From positions 1-64,000 of the forward strand of contig MKVL01000025.1 of assembly GCA_001899205.1 (NCBI GenBank): a DNA stretch of 64,000 nucleotides. The letters run 5' to 3'. A program made the position numbers and the translations under genes. This document shows, piece by piece, positions 16,896-25,583 of the stretch; position 1 is the stretch's first letter; each line of letters opens with the position of its first letter. The notes under the pieces are model-generated. The model had not been told where the DNA came from. It saw only the letters and a program-made list of their open reading frames with translations, and made no database searches. This DNA comes from Mesorhizobium sp. 65-26 (lineage in GTDB: Bacteria > Pseudomonadota > Alphaproteobacteria > Rhizobiales > Rhizobiaceae).

Positions 16896-17846
16896 ATGCT
16901 GAGTAGAAAATGGGTCGCGGCTGTTGCCGTGGGCGCTTTGATGGTCGCCGGCCAGGCGTTGGCGGCCGACAAGAAGGTGGTCGCCGTGTCGATTCCGGCG
17001 GCCGATCATGGCTGGACCGCGGGCGTGGTCTATCACGCGCAAGCCGCGGCCAAGGAAATCAACGCCGCGTTCCCGAATGTCGAGGTCGTCGTCAAAACCT
17101 CCCCTTCCGCGGCCGATCAGGTCAGCGCGCTGGAGGACCTTTCTGCCAGCCGCAAGCTCGATGCGCTTGTCATCTTGCCCTACACCTCCGAAGAGCTGAC
17201 CCAGCCGGTCAAGGCCATCAAGGACATCGGCACATTCATCACCGTCGTCGACCGCGGCCTGACCGATGCCTCGATCCAGGACCTCTATCTTGCCGGCGAC
17301 AACATCGCGGTCGGCGCGAACACGGCCAAGTTCATGATCGACAAGCTCGGCGGCAAGGGCGACATTGTGGTGCTGCGCGGCATCCCGACGGTCATCGACG
17401 ACGAGCGCATCAAGGGCTTCCAGGACACGATCAAGGGCACCGGCATCAAAGTGCTCGACATCCAGTACGCCCACTGGAACAGCGACGAGGCGTTCAAGCT
17501 GATGCAGGACTATCTCGCCAAGTATCCGCATATCGACGCGGTCTGGGCCAATGACGACGACATGCTGCTCGGCGTGCTGGAGGCGGTCAAGCAGTCGGGC
17601 CGCACCGACATCAAGCTGGCGCTCGGCGGCAACGGGATGAAGGACATCGTCAAGAAGGTGATCGACGGCGACGCCGTGACGCCGGTTGAGACGCCTTATC
17701 CGCCGGCGATGATCAAGACCGCCATCTACATGACGGTTGCCAATCTGATCGGCCAAGCGCCGGTCCGTGGCCACGTAAAGCTCGACGCGCCGCTGATCAC
17801 CCAGGCCAACGCCAAGGAATACTACTTCCCCGATTCTCCGTTCTGA
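16896..17846 (+). CDS. periplasmic sugar-binding protein of the ABC importer
   Basis: The 316-residue protein has a signal peptide (MLSRKWVAAVAVGALMVAGQALAA, cleavage near 23-24) followed by a Peripla_BP_4/RbsB-type fold: VVAVSIPAADHGWTAGVVYHA, DALVILPYTSEEL, TVVDRGL, IVVLRGIPTVIDDER, DAVWANDDDMLLGVLEA and ALGGNGMKDIV. GGGAGG lies upstream of the ATG. The likely ligand is a monosaccharide or sugar derivative; none is indicated by the neighbours because no catabolic sugar kinase or dehydrogenase is present. Confidence 0.92.
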   Translation: MLSRKWVAAVAVGALMVAGQALAADKKVVAVSIPAADHGWTAGVVYHAQAAAKEINAAFPNVEVVVKTSPSAADQVSALEDLSASRKLDALVILPYTSEELTQPVKAIKDIGTFITVVDRGLTDASIQDLYLAGDNIAVGANTAKFMIDKLGGKGDIVVLRGIPTVIDDERIKGFQDTIKGTGIKVLDIQYAHWNSDEAFKLMQDYLAKYPHIDAVWANDDDMLLGVLEAVKQSGRTDIKLALGGNGMKDIVKKVIDGDAVTPVETPYPPAMIKTAIYMTVANLIGQAPVRGHVKLDAPLITQANAKEYYFPDSPF

Positions 17847-17913
17847 GAACCGCCGTCGCAATCCCCGGCGAGGCGCGTTCACGCCTCGCCAACGCAACCG
17901 AAAAGGACAAATC

Positions 17914-18507
17914 ATGCCAGCCAAGAAAATCCTGATGCTGACCGGTGAGTTCACCGAGGAATACGAAATCTTCGTCTACCAACAGGCGATGGAAGCGGTC
18001 GGCCACACGATCCACGTGGTCTGCCCCGACAAGAAAGCCGGCGACGTGATCAAGACCTCGCTGCACGATTTCGAGGGTGACCAGACCTATACCGAGAAGC
18101 CCGGCCACTACGCTCTGATCAACAAGACATTCGCCGAAGCCGAGAAGCAGCTCGATCAGTACGATGCCGTCTATTGCGCCGGTGGCCGCGGACCGGAATA
18201 CATCCGCACCGACAAGCGCATCCAGGCCATGGTTCGCCACTTCCACGAAACCAAGAAGCCGATCTTCACGATCTGTCACGGCGTGCAGATCCTGATCGCG
18301 GTGGATGGTGTCGTACGCGGCAAGAAGGTCGGGGCGCTCGCAGCGTGCGAGCCGGAGGTGACGCTCGCCGGAGGTACCTATATCGACCTTTCGCCCACCG
18401 AGGCCTTGGTCGACGGCACGATGGTGTCGGCAAAGGGCTGGACCGCACTAGCAGCCTTCATTCGGGAATGCCTGAAGGTGCTCGGCACCGAGATCCGCCA
18501 CAACTAG
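17914..18507 (+). CDS. DJ-1/PfpI family protein
   Basis: This 197-residue protein of the glutamine-amidotransferase-like fold carries the nucleophile elbow IFTICHG (C121, H122) and the conserved YDAVYCAGGRGPEY. Family members include glyoxalase III, protein and sugar deglycases and isonitrile hydratases. It lies 67 bases after the binding-protein gene and before a hairpin, so it is probably the last gene of the importer operon. That suggests the imported compound or a reactive carbonyl derived from it is the substrate, which is an inference. Confidence 0.9.
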   Translation: MPAKKILMLTGEFTEEYEIFVYQQAMEAVGHTIHVVCPDKKAGDVIKTSLHDFEGDQTYTEKPGHYALINKTFAEAEKQLDQYDAVYCAGGRGPEYIRTDKRIQAMVRHFHETKKPIFTICHGVQILIAVDGVVRGKKVGALAACEPEVTLAGGTYIDLSPTEALVDGTMVSAKGWTALAAFIRECLKVLGTEIRHN

Positions 18508-18518
18508 CGCAAGCCCAA

Positions 18519-18561
18519 GACACGTGTCGGCGGCTCGCTTGCCGCCGCGCTTCACCGTGTC
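18519..18561 (+). terminator. hairpin candidate ending the importer operon
   Basis: Nested complementary segments occur: GACACG (18519-18524) with CGTGTC (18556-18561) outside, and GGCGGC (18529-18534) with GCCGCC (18541-18546) inside. No T-run follows, so intrinsic termination is uncertain. Confidence 0.45.
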
Positions 18562-19206
18562 TGCTTGTGAGGGGTCGAAAGCGGACATTTCGCTCTCGGC
18601 CCATTGTGAGACGAATGCCATATCCCGCCGAGATATATACGCCAGGTCGACACAGGTGTACTGTGCTCGTTCGCGTTAAACTTTAATCGACGACTTCCCT
18701 GTGGCTTAGGTCATTTTTGCACTTGAGGCCAATGCGGCCAGAGCGAGAGCGATATGATCGATCAGGTCTTCCATCAATTGATGATGGACGCTTCATAGAA
18801 CTCTAGCCGCATAGCAACTGCCCCAGGAACTATGTGGCCTCCCCCAAGGCTTTGTCCCATGTCACGCGGGCGGCAATGAGGCCTCGGGTCCCTATTCGGG
18901 TATTTTTCCGGGACTACACTGCCGCTCATTGCGCCTGGCGTGGAGACGGAGGCATCGCTTGCTTTTGCGCCGCCTTTCGATGAGGCCGCCCTGTCCGTAT
19001 CCATCGCGAGCCTCGATCCATAGCCCTGCCACCGCAAGTTTTCTCGGCCTTTCGGGTTGTCGGTCGTGCCCGACTGCGGGCATTCACGATCGGTTGATCG
19101 TCGAAATCGGCCTTGCTGTCGCCGCCACAGGTTATGATGATAATCGCCTCCAAGGGAACGAAGGTTCGAAAGCCGATCGGTCGAGCTGTATCGACAGGAG
19201 ATCACC
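18562..19206. other. 645-bp intergenic region, nothing recognised
   Basis: It contains overlapping open frames on both strands (the longest is 18774-19208, minus), none with a domain or a plausible family. Base composition is less GC-rich than the flanks around 18640-18730. It presumably holds the promoter of the amidohydrolase gene. Confidence 0.5.
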
Positions 19207-20481
19207 ATGGCCGAGAATGCCTCTGCTCAAAACGCGTCCGTTGTCCTCGAAAACCTTGCCAAGCTGCAACCTGATCTGGAGGCGCTCTACAAAGACGTTC
19301 ACTCGCATCCCGAACTGTCGATGCAGGAAAATCGCACGGCGAGAATTGCCGCCGAAATGCTTAGGCAGGCCGGCTATGAGGTCACCACCGGGGTCGGCAA
19401 GACGGGTGTGGTCGGCTTGCTGCGAAACGGCGACGGGCCTACCGTTATGCTGCGAGCGGACATGGATGCTCTGCCCATTGCCGAGAACACCGGGCTTTCT
19501 TATGCCAGCAAAGTGTCAACCGCCGATGCCGAAGGCAACACCGTTCCGGTCGGCCATATGTGCGGCCACGACATGCATGTGACATGGCTTGTTGGCGCGG
19601 CGACCTTGCTGTCACAAAAGCGCGAAGCCTGGAACGGAACCTTGCTGGCAGTCTTTCAGCCAGGCGAGGAAACCGCGCAAGGCGCGCAGGCTATGATCGA
19701 TGACGGTTTGCTAAAACGCTTCCCTCAACCTGATGTGGTTCTTGGCCAGCATGTAATGGTCGGTCCTTCGGGATCCGTTGCTGGCAGCGCGGGCCCGATC
19801 ACATCTGCGGCGGACAGTCTGCAGATCCGGCTGTTCGGGCGCGGTGCACATGGATCGATGCCACAGGCAAGCATCGATCCGGTCGTCATGGCGGCATCCG
19901 TGGTCTTGAGGCTCCAGACTATCGTCTCCCGCGAGGTAGCTGCGACGGACGCCGCAGTGGTAACAGTCGGGGTGTTGCAGGCTGGCACCAAGGAAAACGT
20001 CATTCCTGATGAAGCATTGATCAAGCTCAATGTACGAACCTTCGACGCTGGCGTCCGCAAACATGTGCTGGCCGCGATCGAGCGGATCGTCAACGCAGAA
20101 GCACAAGCTTCAGGCGCCCCGCGCAAGCCGGAGATAACGCCCCTCGACCGTTATCCGTTGAACGTGAACGACGAGACCGCTAGCAATCGCATCGCTGCGG
20201 CGTTTCGCAGCTATTTTTCACCTGAAAGAGTAAAGCATACCGGGCCCGCCCCAGCCAGCGAGGATTTCGGCTGCTTCGGCACTGCGTGGCAAGTGCCGTC
20301 TGTGTTCTGGTTCGTGGGCGGCAATGATCCGCAAGCTTATGCAAAAGCTAAAGCAGCGGGAAAGCTGAACGATCTTCCGGTCAATCACAGCCCGAAATTC
20401 GCGCCGGTTTTACACCCCACACTGGAAACTGGTGTCGAAGCGCTCGTGGTCGGCGCGCTGGCCTGGCTGGCCAGGGACTAA
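19207..20481 (+). CDS. M20 family amidohydrolase/aminoacylase
   Basis: The 424-residue metallo-hydrolase is of the hippurate hydrolase/IAA-amino-acid hydrolase type. It shows HSHPELSMQE, MLRADMDALPI, the metal motif VGHMCGHDMH, the general-base region FQPGEETAQGA, the dimerisation-domain RLFGRGAHGSMPQ and the late APASEDFGCF. Such enzymes cleave N-acyl amino acids or related amides with two metal ions. GGAGATCACC precedes the ATG. The absence of a signal peptide points to a cytoplasmic enzyme. The substrate cannot be read from the sequence. The TRIC gene follows after about 120 bases and may be co-transcribed. Confidence 0.93.
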   Translation: MAENASAQNASVVLENLAKLQPDLEALYKDVHSHPELSMQENRTARIAAEMLRQAGYEVTTGVGKTGVVGLLRNGDGPTVMLRADMDALPIAENTGLSYASKVSTADAEGNTVPVGHMCGHDMHVTWLVGAATLLSQKREAWNGTLLAVFQPGEETAQGAQAMIDDGLLKRFPQPDVVLGQHVMVGPSGSVAGSAGPITSAADSLQIRLFGRGAHGSMPQASIDPVVMAASVVLRLQTIVSREVAATDAAVVTVGVLQAGTKENVIPDEALIKLNVRTFDAGVRKHVLAAIERIVNAEAQASGAPRKPEITPLDRYPLNVNDETASNRIAAAFRSYFSPERVKHTGPAPASEDFGCFGTAWQVPSVFWFVGGNDPQAYAKAKAAGKLNDLPVNHSPKFAPVLHPTLETGVEALVVGALAWLARD

Positions 20482-20602
20482 AGCTCGAGTTGCCGCAGCC
20501 TGCTTGATCGAAAGCAATAGAAGATGCCAACGCTTGCGCGTTTTTTGGATATCAACGCCACTTCGTACTCTCGGTTTGAACCGTGAGTCTCGCGTGGACA
20601 TC

Positions 20603-21271
20603 ATGATCGGTACTGAAACCTTCGCACAAATTCTGGACCTAGGGGGCACTTTCGTTTTTGCGATCAGCGGGGCGGTGGCCGGTATTAATCGCCGACTCGA
20701 CATTTTCGGGATCCTGGTCCTGTCTTTCGTGACGGGAAACTTTGGCGGAATAACCCGCGACCTTTTGATCGGCGCGGTTCCTCCATCTGCCTTAAGCGAC
20801 GGCCGGTATCTGTTGGTGTCGATCCTGGCAGGGATCATCACCTTTTTTTGGTATGCAGGTGTCGACAAGCTGCGTACGCCGGTGCTTTTATTCGACGCGG
20901 TAGGACTGTCATTTTTCGCCGTAGCTGGAGCGCAAAAAGCCCTAACCTTTGGGTTGGGCCCGGTTATGGCGGCGCTTTTAGGAATGTTGACCGGCATCGG
21001 TGGGGGTATGACGCGAGATGTTCTCCTAACCGACATCCCTCACGTTTTACGTTCGGACCTTTATGCGGTCGCGGCACTGGCCGGGGCGTCGGTCGTGGTT
21101 ATTGGCCATAACTTAGGCGTCACCTATGGCATTTCGGCATTTGCGGGAGGAGCGTTATGTTTCGCGCTTCGCTATTTGGCGATCAGGCGTAACTGGCGTT
21201 TGCCGGTCGCGCGTTGGTCTGCCCAAGGACGCGCCGGCATAGATGCGAGGGGCGAAGACAGATCGGGCTGA
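20603..21271 (+). CDS. TRIC-type (UPF0126/YicG) cation channel membrane protein
   Basis: The 222-residue protein has seven predicted hydrophobic segments and the internal duplication typical of prokaryotic TRIC channels. Each half ends with a glycine-rich kink: FVTGNFGGITRDLL in the first and GIGGGMTRDVLL in the second. FDAVGLSFFAVAGAQKAL lies between them. Prokaryotic TRIC proteins form trimeric K+/Na+ channels. I chose the ATG at 20603; a GTG at 20594 in the same frame is an alternative. The frame is open further upstream to 20432, inside the previous gene, but those codons do not resemble the family. Confidence 0.88.
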   Translation: MIGTETFAQILDLGGTFVFAISGAVAGINRRLDIFGILVLSFVTGNFGGITRDLLIGAVPPSALSDGRYLLVSILAGIITFFWYAGVDKLRTPVLLFDAVGLSFFAVAGAQKALTFGLGPVMAALLGMLTGIGGGMTRDVLLTDIPHVLRSDLYAVAALAGASVVVIGHNLGVTYGISAFAGGALCFALRYLAIRRNWRLPVARWSAQGRAGIDARGEDRSG

Positions 21272-21395
21272 AGCTGCCGACCTGCCAGCGGCCAGATGTA
21301 TTGACTGGGTTGGAAGCAAGCCCTTCCCACTGTCAGCGTTCCGCCATCCGGAACATTGACGATTGGCTGTTCGCCCGACGCGGCATTTTTCGATT

Positions 21396-21498
21396 TAGAG
21401 TGTTTTGCAGCCAAATGGAAACATTTGGCGTCGCACAAATGCGGCAAAAAAAGAGATAGAGCCGTTCGGCGATTCAATGAAATACTGAACGGCTCTAG
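21396..21498. repeat. rhizobial intergenic palindromic (RIME-like) element
   Basis: It has the architecture of short intergenic mosaic elements that are common in rhizobial genomes: an AGAGTGTTTTGCAGCC start, an inner palindrome CCAAATGG/ACATTTGG, an A-rich spacer, and a terminal inverted repeat AGAGCCGTTC (21458-21467) / GAACGGCTCT (21487-21496) with TAG at the end. The family assignment is from memory of similar elements. Confidence 0.65.
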
Positions 21499-21685
21499 GT
21501 TTATCGCACCAAACGCGCGATCGCCGCTTGGTTCGATGTCATCGAACATGGCTGCCAAACCCTTAGCCTTGCGGCGGTGGCCGCTATTCATTCAGGAGAG
21601 TCACCTGCGCAGAGAGGATCTGCTCGAAGGATCGTTCTGACCATTTCAAGCCATATCGTGTGTTCGCAAGAAGCAATGGATCGAG

Positions 21686-21715
21686 TGATCCGCTGACTGG
21701 TCGGCAACGTAGAAA
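21686..21715 (+). promoter_or_regulatory. RpoE/ChrR-type ECF sigma promoter of the photolyase operon
   Basis: TGATCC (21686-21691), 18 bases, TAGAAA (21710-21715). The -35 box and spacing are identical to the two promoters at 27725-27754 and 27782-27811. It lies 23 bases before the DUF2147 start codon. Confidence 0.8.
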
Positions 21716-21738
21716 CCCAAAGATCATGGAGCTATTGC

Positions 21739-22113
21739 ATGAAAAGCTCAGCTTTGATTTGTGCGGCGGTACTCATGCCTCAATTTGCGTTAGCTGACCA
21801 ACTGTCAGACGTCCGAGGAATATGGATACGTGACGACGGCAACGCCAGAGTGTCGATCGCGCCGTGCGGAAAACAGTTGTGCGCGACGAATCTGTGGATT
21901 CGCGACACGAGCAGGGGCGAGCAGCCCGGCGACAAGCTGATCATGACGCTGAACCCGAAGTCCAGGCAGGTGCTGGTCGGTAAGGCCTATGATCCGAAGC
22001 GCAAACTGACCTATTCGATGACACTGACGGTCACCCAGGATGGGTTGTCAACGCGCGGCTGCGTGGTCGGCGGGCTGATCTGCAAGAATACAGGCTGGAA
22101 GCCGGCGAAGTGA
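21739..22113 (+). CDS. DUF2147 family secreted protein
   Basis: The 124-residue protein has a signal peptide (MKSSALICAAVLMPQFALA) and the DUF2147 pattern GIWIRDDGNARVSIAPCGKQLCATNLWI, ending in GLICKNTGWKP. DUF2147 proteins are small periplasmic beta-sheet proteins of unknown function; the two cysteine pairs could form disulfides. It is the first gene after the ECF-type promoter and lies 13 bases before phrB, so it belongs to the light/singlet-oxygen unit. Confidence 0.87.
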   Translation: MKSSALICAAVLMPQFALADQLSDVRGIWIRDDGNARVSIAPCGKQLCATNLWIRDTSRGEQPGDKLIMTLNPKSRQVLVGKAYDPKRKLTYSMTLTVTQDGLSTRGCVVGGLICKNTGWKPAK

Positions 22114-22126
22114 GCGGCGACGTACA

Positions 22127-23572
22127 ATGAGCCGGCACAAGCCTGCCCCCACAATCGTCCTTTTCCGACGCGACCTTCGCATCGATGACAATGGCGCCCT
22201 CGCGGCGGCCGTCGACCGCGGTGCACCTGTTATCGCGCTCTACATCCTCGACGACGAAGACAGAAATCTTCGGGCCATGGGAGCAGCCAGCCGCTGGTGG
22301 CTGCATCACTCGCTTGCGGCCTTGGATCATCGGCTTCGTCAGACTGGTGCCAATTTGCTTTTGGCGCGCGGCCGCACCGATGACATCGTAGGTAAGGCGA
22401 TTGGGGCCAGCAGCGCGGATTGCGTATTCTGGAACAGGCGCTATGACCCATCCGAAGCGCCTGTCGATGCCAGGCTGAAAGCCGACCTTCGCGAAAAAGG
22501 TCTCACGGCGCGCAGCTTCGACGGCGCGCTGCTGCACGAACCTTCGCTACTGAAGACGGGGGCAGGCGGGTTCTACAGAGTCTACACGCCATTCTGGAAA
22601 GCGATGGTCGACAAGGCCGATCTCCGCGATCCTATCGATGCACCGGGATCGATTGACGGGTGGGTGGGTGAATTCGCCGGCTTGCGACTGAACGATCTCA
22701 ATCTGCTGCCGACCAAACCCGACTGGGCGCAGGGCCTGAGGGAAAGCTGGACACCCGGAGAGGAAGGCGGAAAAGCGCGGCTTGATGAGTTCATTGAGCA
22801 CGATCTGGAGGACTATGAGCGCCGACGCGACATTCCGGGCGAGCGGGCGACATCAAGGCTGTCTCCGCATCTGGCGTTCGGCGAAATCACGCCGTTTCAG
22901 ATCCTCGCCAGCCTGCGCAAATCGAGAAGCGCAGGCGCCTCGAAGTTCCGCTCCGAGATCGGTTGGCGGGAATTCTCCTATCATCTGTTGTTCCACAATC
23001 CCGACCTTGCCGGGCGCAACTTCCGGCCGGAGTTCGACGCGATGTCGTGGCGCGACGACGCGGGGGCGGTGCGGGCATGGCAGCGCGGGCTGACCGGCTA
23101 CCCGATCGTCGATGCCGGCATGCGCGAATTATGGCGGACCGGCTGGATGCACAACCGCGTGCGGATGATCGCGGCCTCCTTCCTCATCAAGGACCTGATG
23201 ATCGACTGGCGCCACGGCGAAAAGTGGTTCTGGGACACGCTGGTCGACGCAGATGCGGCCAACAACCCGGCAAGCTGGCAGTGGGTGGCCGGATCCGGAG
23301 CCGACGCCGCGCCCTATTTCCGCATCTTCAATCCGGTCCTGCAGGGCGAGAAGTTGGATCCTCAGGGCAGTTACGTCCGCCGCCACATCCCGGAAATCGC
23401 CGCCTTGCCGGATCGCTACATTCACCGGCCGTGGGAAGCCCCGGCTTCCTTGCTGAAGGGCAACAACATCGAACTCGGCAAGACCTATCCAAAGCCGATC
23501 GTGGACCACGGCGCGGCTCGGGACCGGGCCTTGATCGTGTACCAGTCCATAAAGGATGAGAAGGCCTCATGA
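22127..23572 (+). CDS. phrB: class I cyclobutane pyrimidine dimer photolyase
   Basis: The 481-residue flavoprotein repairs UV dimers with blue light. The N-terminal photolyase domain begins TIVLFRRDLRIDDNGALAAA. The FAD-binding C-terminal domain contains GYPIVDAGMRELWRTGWMHNR, MIDWRHGEKWFWDTLVDAD and AANNPASWQWVAGSG, the usual cofactor and dimer-binding segments. Length is normal. It is translationally close to DUF2147 upstream and overlaps DUF2177 downstream by 4 bases (ATGA). Control by the ECF-type promoter at 21686 fits the known inclusion of photolyase in ChrR-sigma regulons. Confidence 0.96.
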   Translation: MSRHKPAPTIVLFRRDLRIDDNGALAAAVDRGAPVIALYILDDEDRNLRAMGAASRWWLHHSLAALDHRLRQTGANLLLARGRTDDIVGKAIGASSADCVFWNRRYDPSEAPVDARLKADLREKGLTARSFDGALLHEPSLLKTGAGGFYRVYTPFWKAMVDKADLRDPIDAPGSIDGWVGEFAGLRLNDLNLLPTKPDWAQGLRESWTPGEEGGKARLDEFIEHDLEDYERRRDIPGERATSRLSPHLAFGEITPFQILASLRKSRSAGASKFRSEIGWREFSYHLLFHNPDLAGRNFRPEFDAMSWRDDAGAVRAWQRGLTGYPIVDAGMRELWRTGWMHNRVRMIAASFLIKDLMIDWRHGEKWFWDTLVDADAANNPASWQWVAGSGADAAPYFRIFNPVLQGEKLDPQGSYVRRHIPEIAALPDRYIHRPWEAPASLLKGNNIELGKTYPKPIVDHGAARDRALIVYQSIKDEKAS

Positions 23573-23979
23573 TGCGTTACGCCGTGGCTTACGTGACAAC
23601 CCTGATCGTTTTCCTGGCCATCGACGCGGTGTGGCTGATGACGATGTCGCAACGGCTCTATCGCCGCAACATCGGCGACATCCTGGTCGACAGCTTCAAC
23701 CCGGCTCCGGCTGCGCTGTTCTACCTGATCTACATCGCGGGCATCGTCGTCTTCGCGACCGCGCCGGCTTTTTCCAGCGGCAAATGGACGACCGCCGCCG
23801 TCAACGGCGCGCTTTTCGGCTTCTTTGCCTACGCCACCTACGACCTGACCAATCAAGCCACGATCCGCGGCTGGCCGACGATTATCACCGTTGCGGATAT
23901 CTGCTGGGGTTCGCTGCTCAGCGCAATGGCGGCGACCGTGGGCTTCCTGCTCACCCGCTATTTCTTGCGGGGCGCCTGA
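23569..23979 (+). CDS. DUF2177 family membrane protein
   Basis: The 136-residue protein has four hydrophobic helices. DUF2177 signatures are LIVFLAIDAVWLMTM, NGALFGFFAYATYDLTNQAT and VADICWGSLL. Function is unknown; the family often accompanies ChrR-sigma clusters. The ATG overlaps the phrB stop. Its 3' end overlaps the end of the convergent gene on the minus strand by 22 bases. Confidence 0.88.
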   Translation: MMRYAVAYVTTLIVFLAIDAVWLMTMSQRLYRRNIGDILVDSFNPAPAALFYLIYIAGIVVFATAPAFSSGKWTTAAVNGALFGFFAYATYDLTNQATIRGWPTIITVADICWGSLLSAMAATVGFLLTRYFLRGA

Positions 23980-24551
23980 TCGCGTCGCTCTTCCGACGTC
24001 GCGACGGCGCCGGACAGGAGCAGCCCGACGAAGACGACCAGTGTCGCCGCGCTCAGGGCATTGAGGCCAACCATCGCGTTGTTGTCTGCGGCGGTGTAAC
24101 CGGCCAGCGGCTGGCCGTAGAAGCGAACCGGGACAAAATAGACGGCAGCGCTGAGCGCCACGATGACGAGCCCTATCGGCCGCTCCGCCGGCCTGTACAG
24201 AGCAGCGCCGATCAAGGCGCAAGGCAAAAGGAAGATCTCTACCCCAGACCCTGCTCCGAATGCCTTTGTGCTGACGATAGCATTGCCGATCCCCGTCAGC
24301 GGCAGCAGGATGCGGGCCGCGAGCGGATGCCGCTTCGCCACGGCCGGGACAGCGACGAAGAACGGCGTCGATAGGAACGTGAGGAAGGCCGGCGCGATCT
24401 TGTCGGCGCCGACGGCCGCCCATAGGTAAAGCGGATAGAAGGGCTGGTTCCATGCCACGACCAGCGCGATCCAGTTGGCTGCGGCCGTCAGCGGATCATC
24501 ATGCGCGGCATAGGTGGCGACGCGTCGCCACACGCGCGCCAGACTCTCCAT
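23958..24551 (-). CDS. hypothetical integral membrane protein, last gene of the sigma-chrR operon
   Basis: The 197-residue protein has about six hydrophobic segments (ANWIALVVAWNQPFYPLYLWAAVG, APAFLTFLSTPFFVAVPAVA, GLVIVALSAAVYFVPV, NALSAATLVVFVGLLLSG). No named domain is recognised. The ATG at 24551 is 1 base after the stop of the CFA-like gene, so it is the fifth gene of the sigma-chrR-DUF1295-CFA unit. A longer frame exists upstream but only overlaps the CFA-like gene out of frame. The position suggests a role in membrane stress. Confidence 0.75.
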   Translation of the reverse strand: MESLARVWRRVATYAAHDDPLTAAANWIALVVAWNQPFYPLYLWAAVGADKIAPAFLTFLSTPFFVAVPAVAKRHPLAARILLPLTGIGNAIVSTKAFGAGSGVEIFLLPCALIGAALYRPAERPIGLVIVALSAAVYFVPVRFYGQPLAGYTAADNNAMVGLNALSAATLVVFVGLLLSGAVATSEERRDQAPRKK

Positions 24552-24552
24552 C

Positions 24553-25581
24553 CTAGCCAACCGGGCGAAGCAGATAGTGGCTGACGCCCCATTCCCTGCC
24601 ACCGGCATGGCTGAACAGGCCTTCGGTCGCCAGATAAAAGACCCTCCAGCGCCGCCGCCAGAGTGGCGCGTCCGCGCCATAGACGCCCGCCAGGATCTTG
24701 TCGATCCGGTCACGGTTCTCGTCGAAGCGCGACAGCCAGTCGCGCGCGGTGCGGGCATAGTGCGTCCCGCTCCAGCGCCAGTCGCTCTCAACTGTGAAGC
24801 AATCGGGAAAATGGCCGATAAGACCGTGGCTCGGCATGATGCCGCCGGTGAAAAAATGCTTGGCGATCCAGTCGGCGTCGTCGCGGTGGTCGAAGCGGTA
24901 AGCACCATGGCGGTGGCTGAACACGTGGACGAAGAGCCTGCCTTCGGGTTCGAGCCAGGTCCTGATGCGCGCCAGCAGGTCGCGCCAATTGGACATGTGC
25001 TCGAACATCTCGACGGAGACGACGCGATCGAAGCGGCCTTGCGGCTCGAACGCATTCATGTCGGCGGTGATGACCTCGACATTCGCCAACCCGCGCGCTG
25101 CCGCCTCGGCTTGTATATGCAGGCGCTGCGGCGTCGAGTTGGAGACCGCGACGATGCGCGAGGCCGGAAAGCGCTGCGCCATGAACAGCGTCAACGAACC
25201 CCAGCCGCAGCCCAGCTCTAAAATGGACTGCCCGTCGCGCAGCCCGGCATGCTCGACGGACAGCTCCAGCGCGGCGATCTCGGCCTCGGCCAAGGTCTCG
25301 TCGCCGTTGGGATAGAGGCAGCAGGAGTATTTGCGGTTGGGACCGAGCGTGAGTGCGAAAAATTCAGGCGGGAGTTCGTAATGCTGCTCGTTGGCGGCCG
25401 CGGTATGCTCGGCAATGGAATAGCCGGCCATATCGCCAGCGAAGCGCTTTTCGTCGACCGAGCCAGCTGTTGCCAGACGCCGGCGTGTCCTTCCGACGAG
25501 GACGCCGATACCGCAGCGCGTCGCGCTGTCGGGCAGCGGTGCGCGCTCCACGGCGCGAATAGCTGACGAAATCAAGCTCAT
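24553..25581 (-). CDS. SAM-dependent methyltransferase of the cyclopropane-fatty-acid synthase family
   Basis: In this 342-residue protein the N-terminus carries AANEQHYELPPEFFALTLGPNRKYSCCLYP, a variant of the CFA synthase NEQHYDLPxEFF segment. The SAM motif I is LELGCGWGSLTLFMA. VVSVEMFEHMSNW and HFFTGGIMPSHGL follow. It may methylate unsaturated acyl chains of phospholipids. The start at 25581 has GGGAG 6 bases upstream. It sits between DUF1295 and a small membrane protein in the sigma-chrR operon and is a distinct paralogue of the CFA enzyme at 30013. Confidence 0.88.
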   Translation of the reverse strand: MSLISSAIRAVERAPLPDSATRCGIGVLVGRTRRRLATAGSVDEKRFAGDMAGYSIAEHTAAANEQHYELPPEFFALTLGPNRKYSCCLYPNGDETLAEAEIAALELSVEHAGLRDGQSILELGCGWGSLTLFMAQRFPASRIVAVSNSTPQRLHIQAEAAARGLANVEVITADMNAFEPQGRFDRVVSVEMFEHMSNWRDLLARIRTWLEPEGRLFVHVFSHRHGAYRFDHRDDADWIAKHFFTGGIMPSHGLIGHFPDCFTVESDWRWSGTHYARTARDWLSRFDENRDRIDKILAGVYGADAPLWRRRWRVFYLATEGLFSHAGGREWGVSHYLLRPVG

Positions 25582-25583
25582 GT

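Larger units (their letters stand above)
21272..21738. other. intergenic region with a palindromic element and a promoter
   Basis: No gene is supported. It contains a RIME-like palindromic repeat (21396-21498) and an ECF-sigma promoter (21686-21715), listed separately. Confidence 0.6.

Noticed and set aside
16575-17954. 459-codon minus-strand frame across the permease and binding-protein genes
   Set aside because: Antisense shadow; no domain.
18774-19208. 144-codon minus-strand frame before the amidohydrolase
   Set aside because: No domain or start signal; composition unlike coding sequence.
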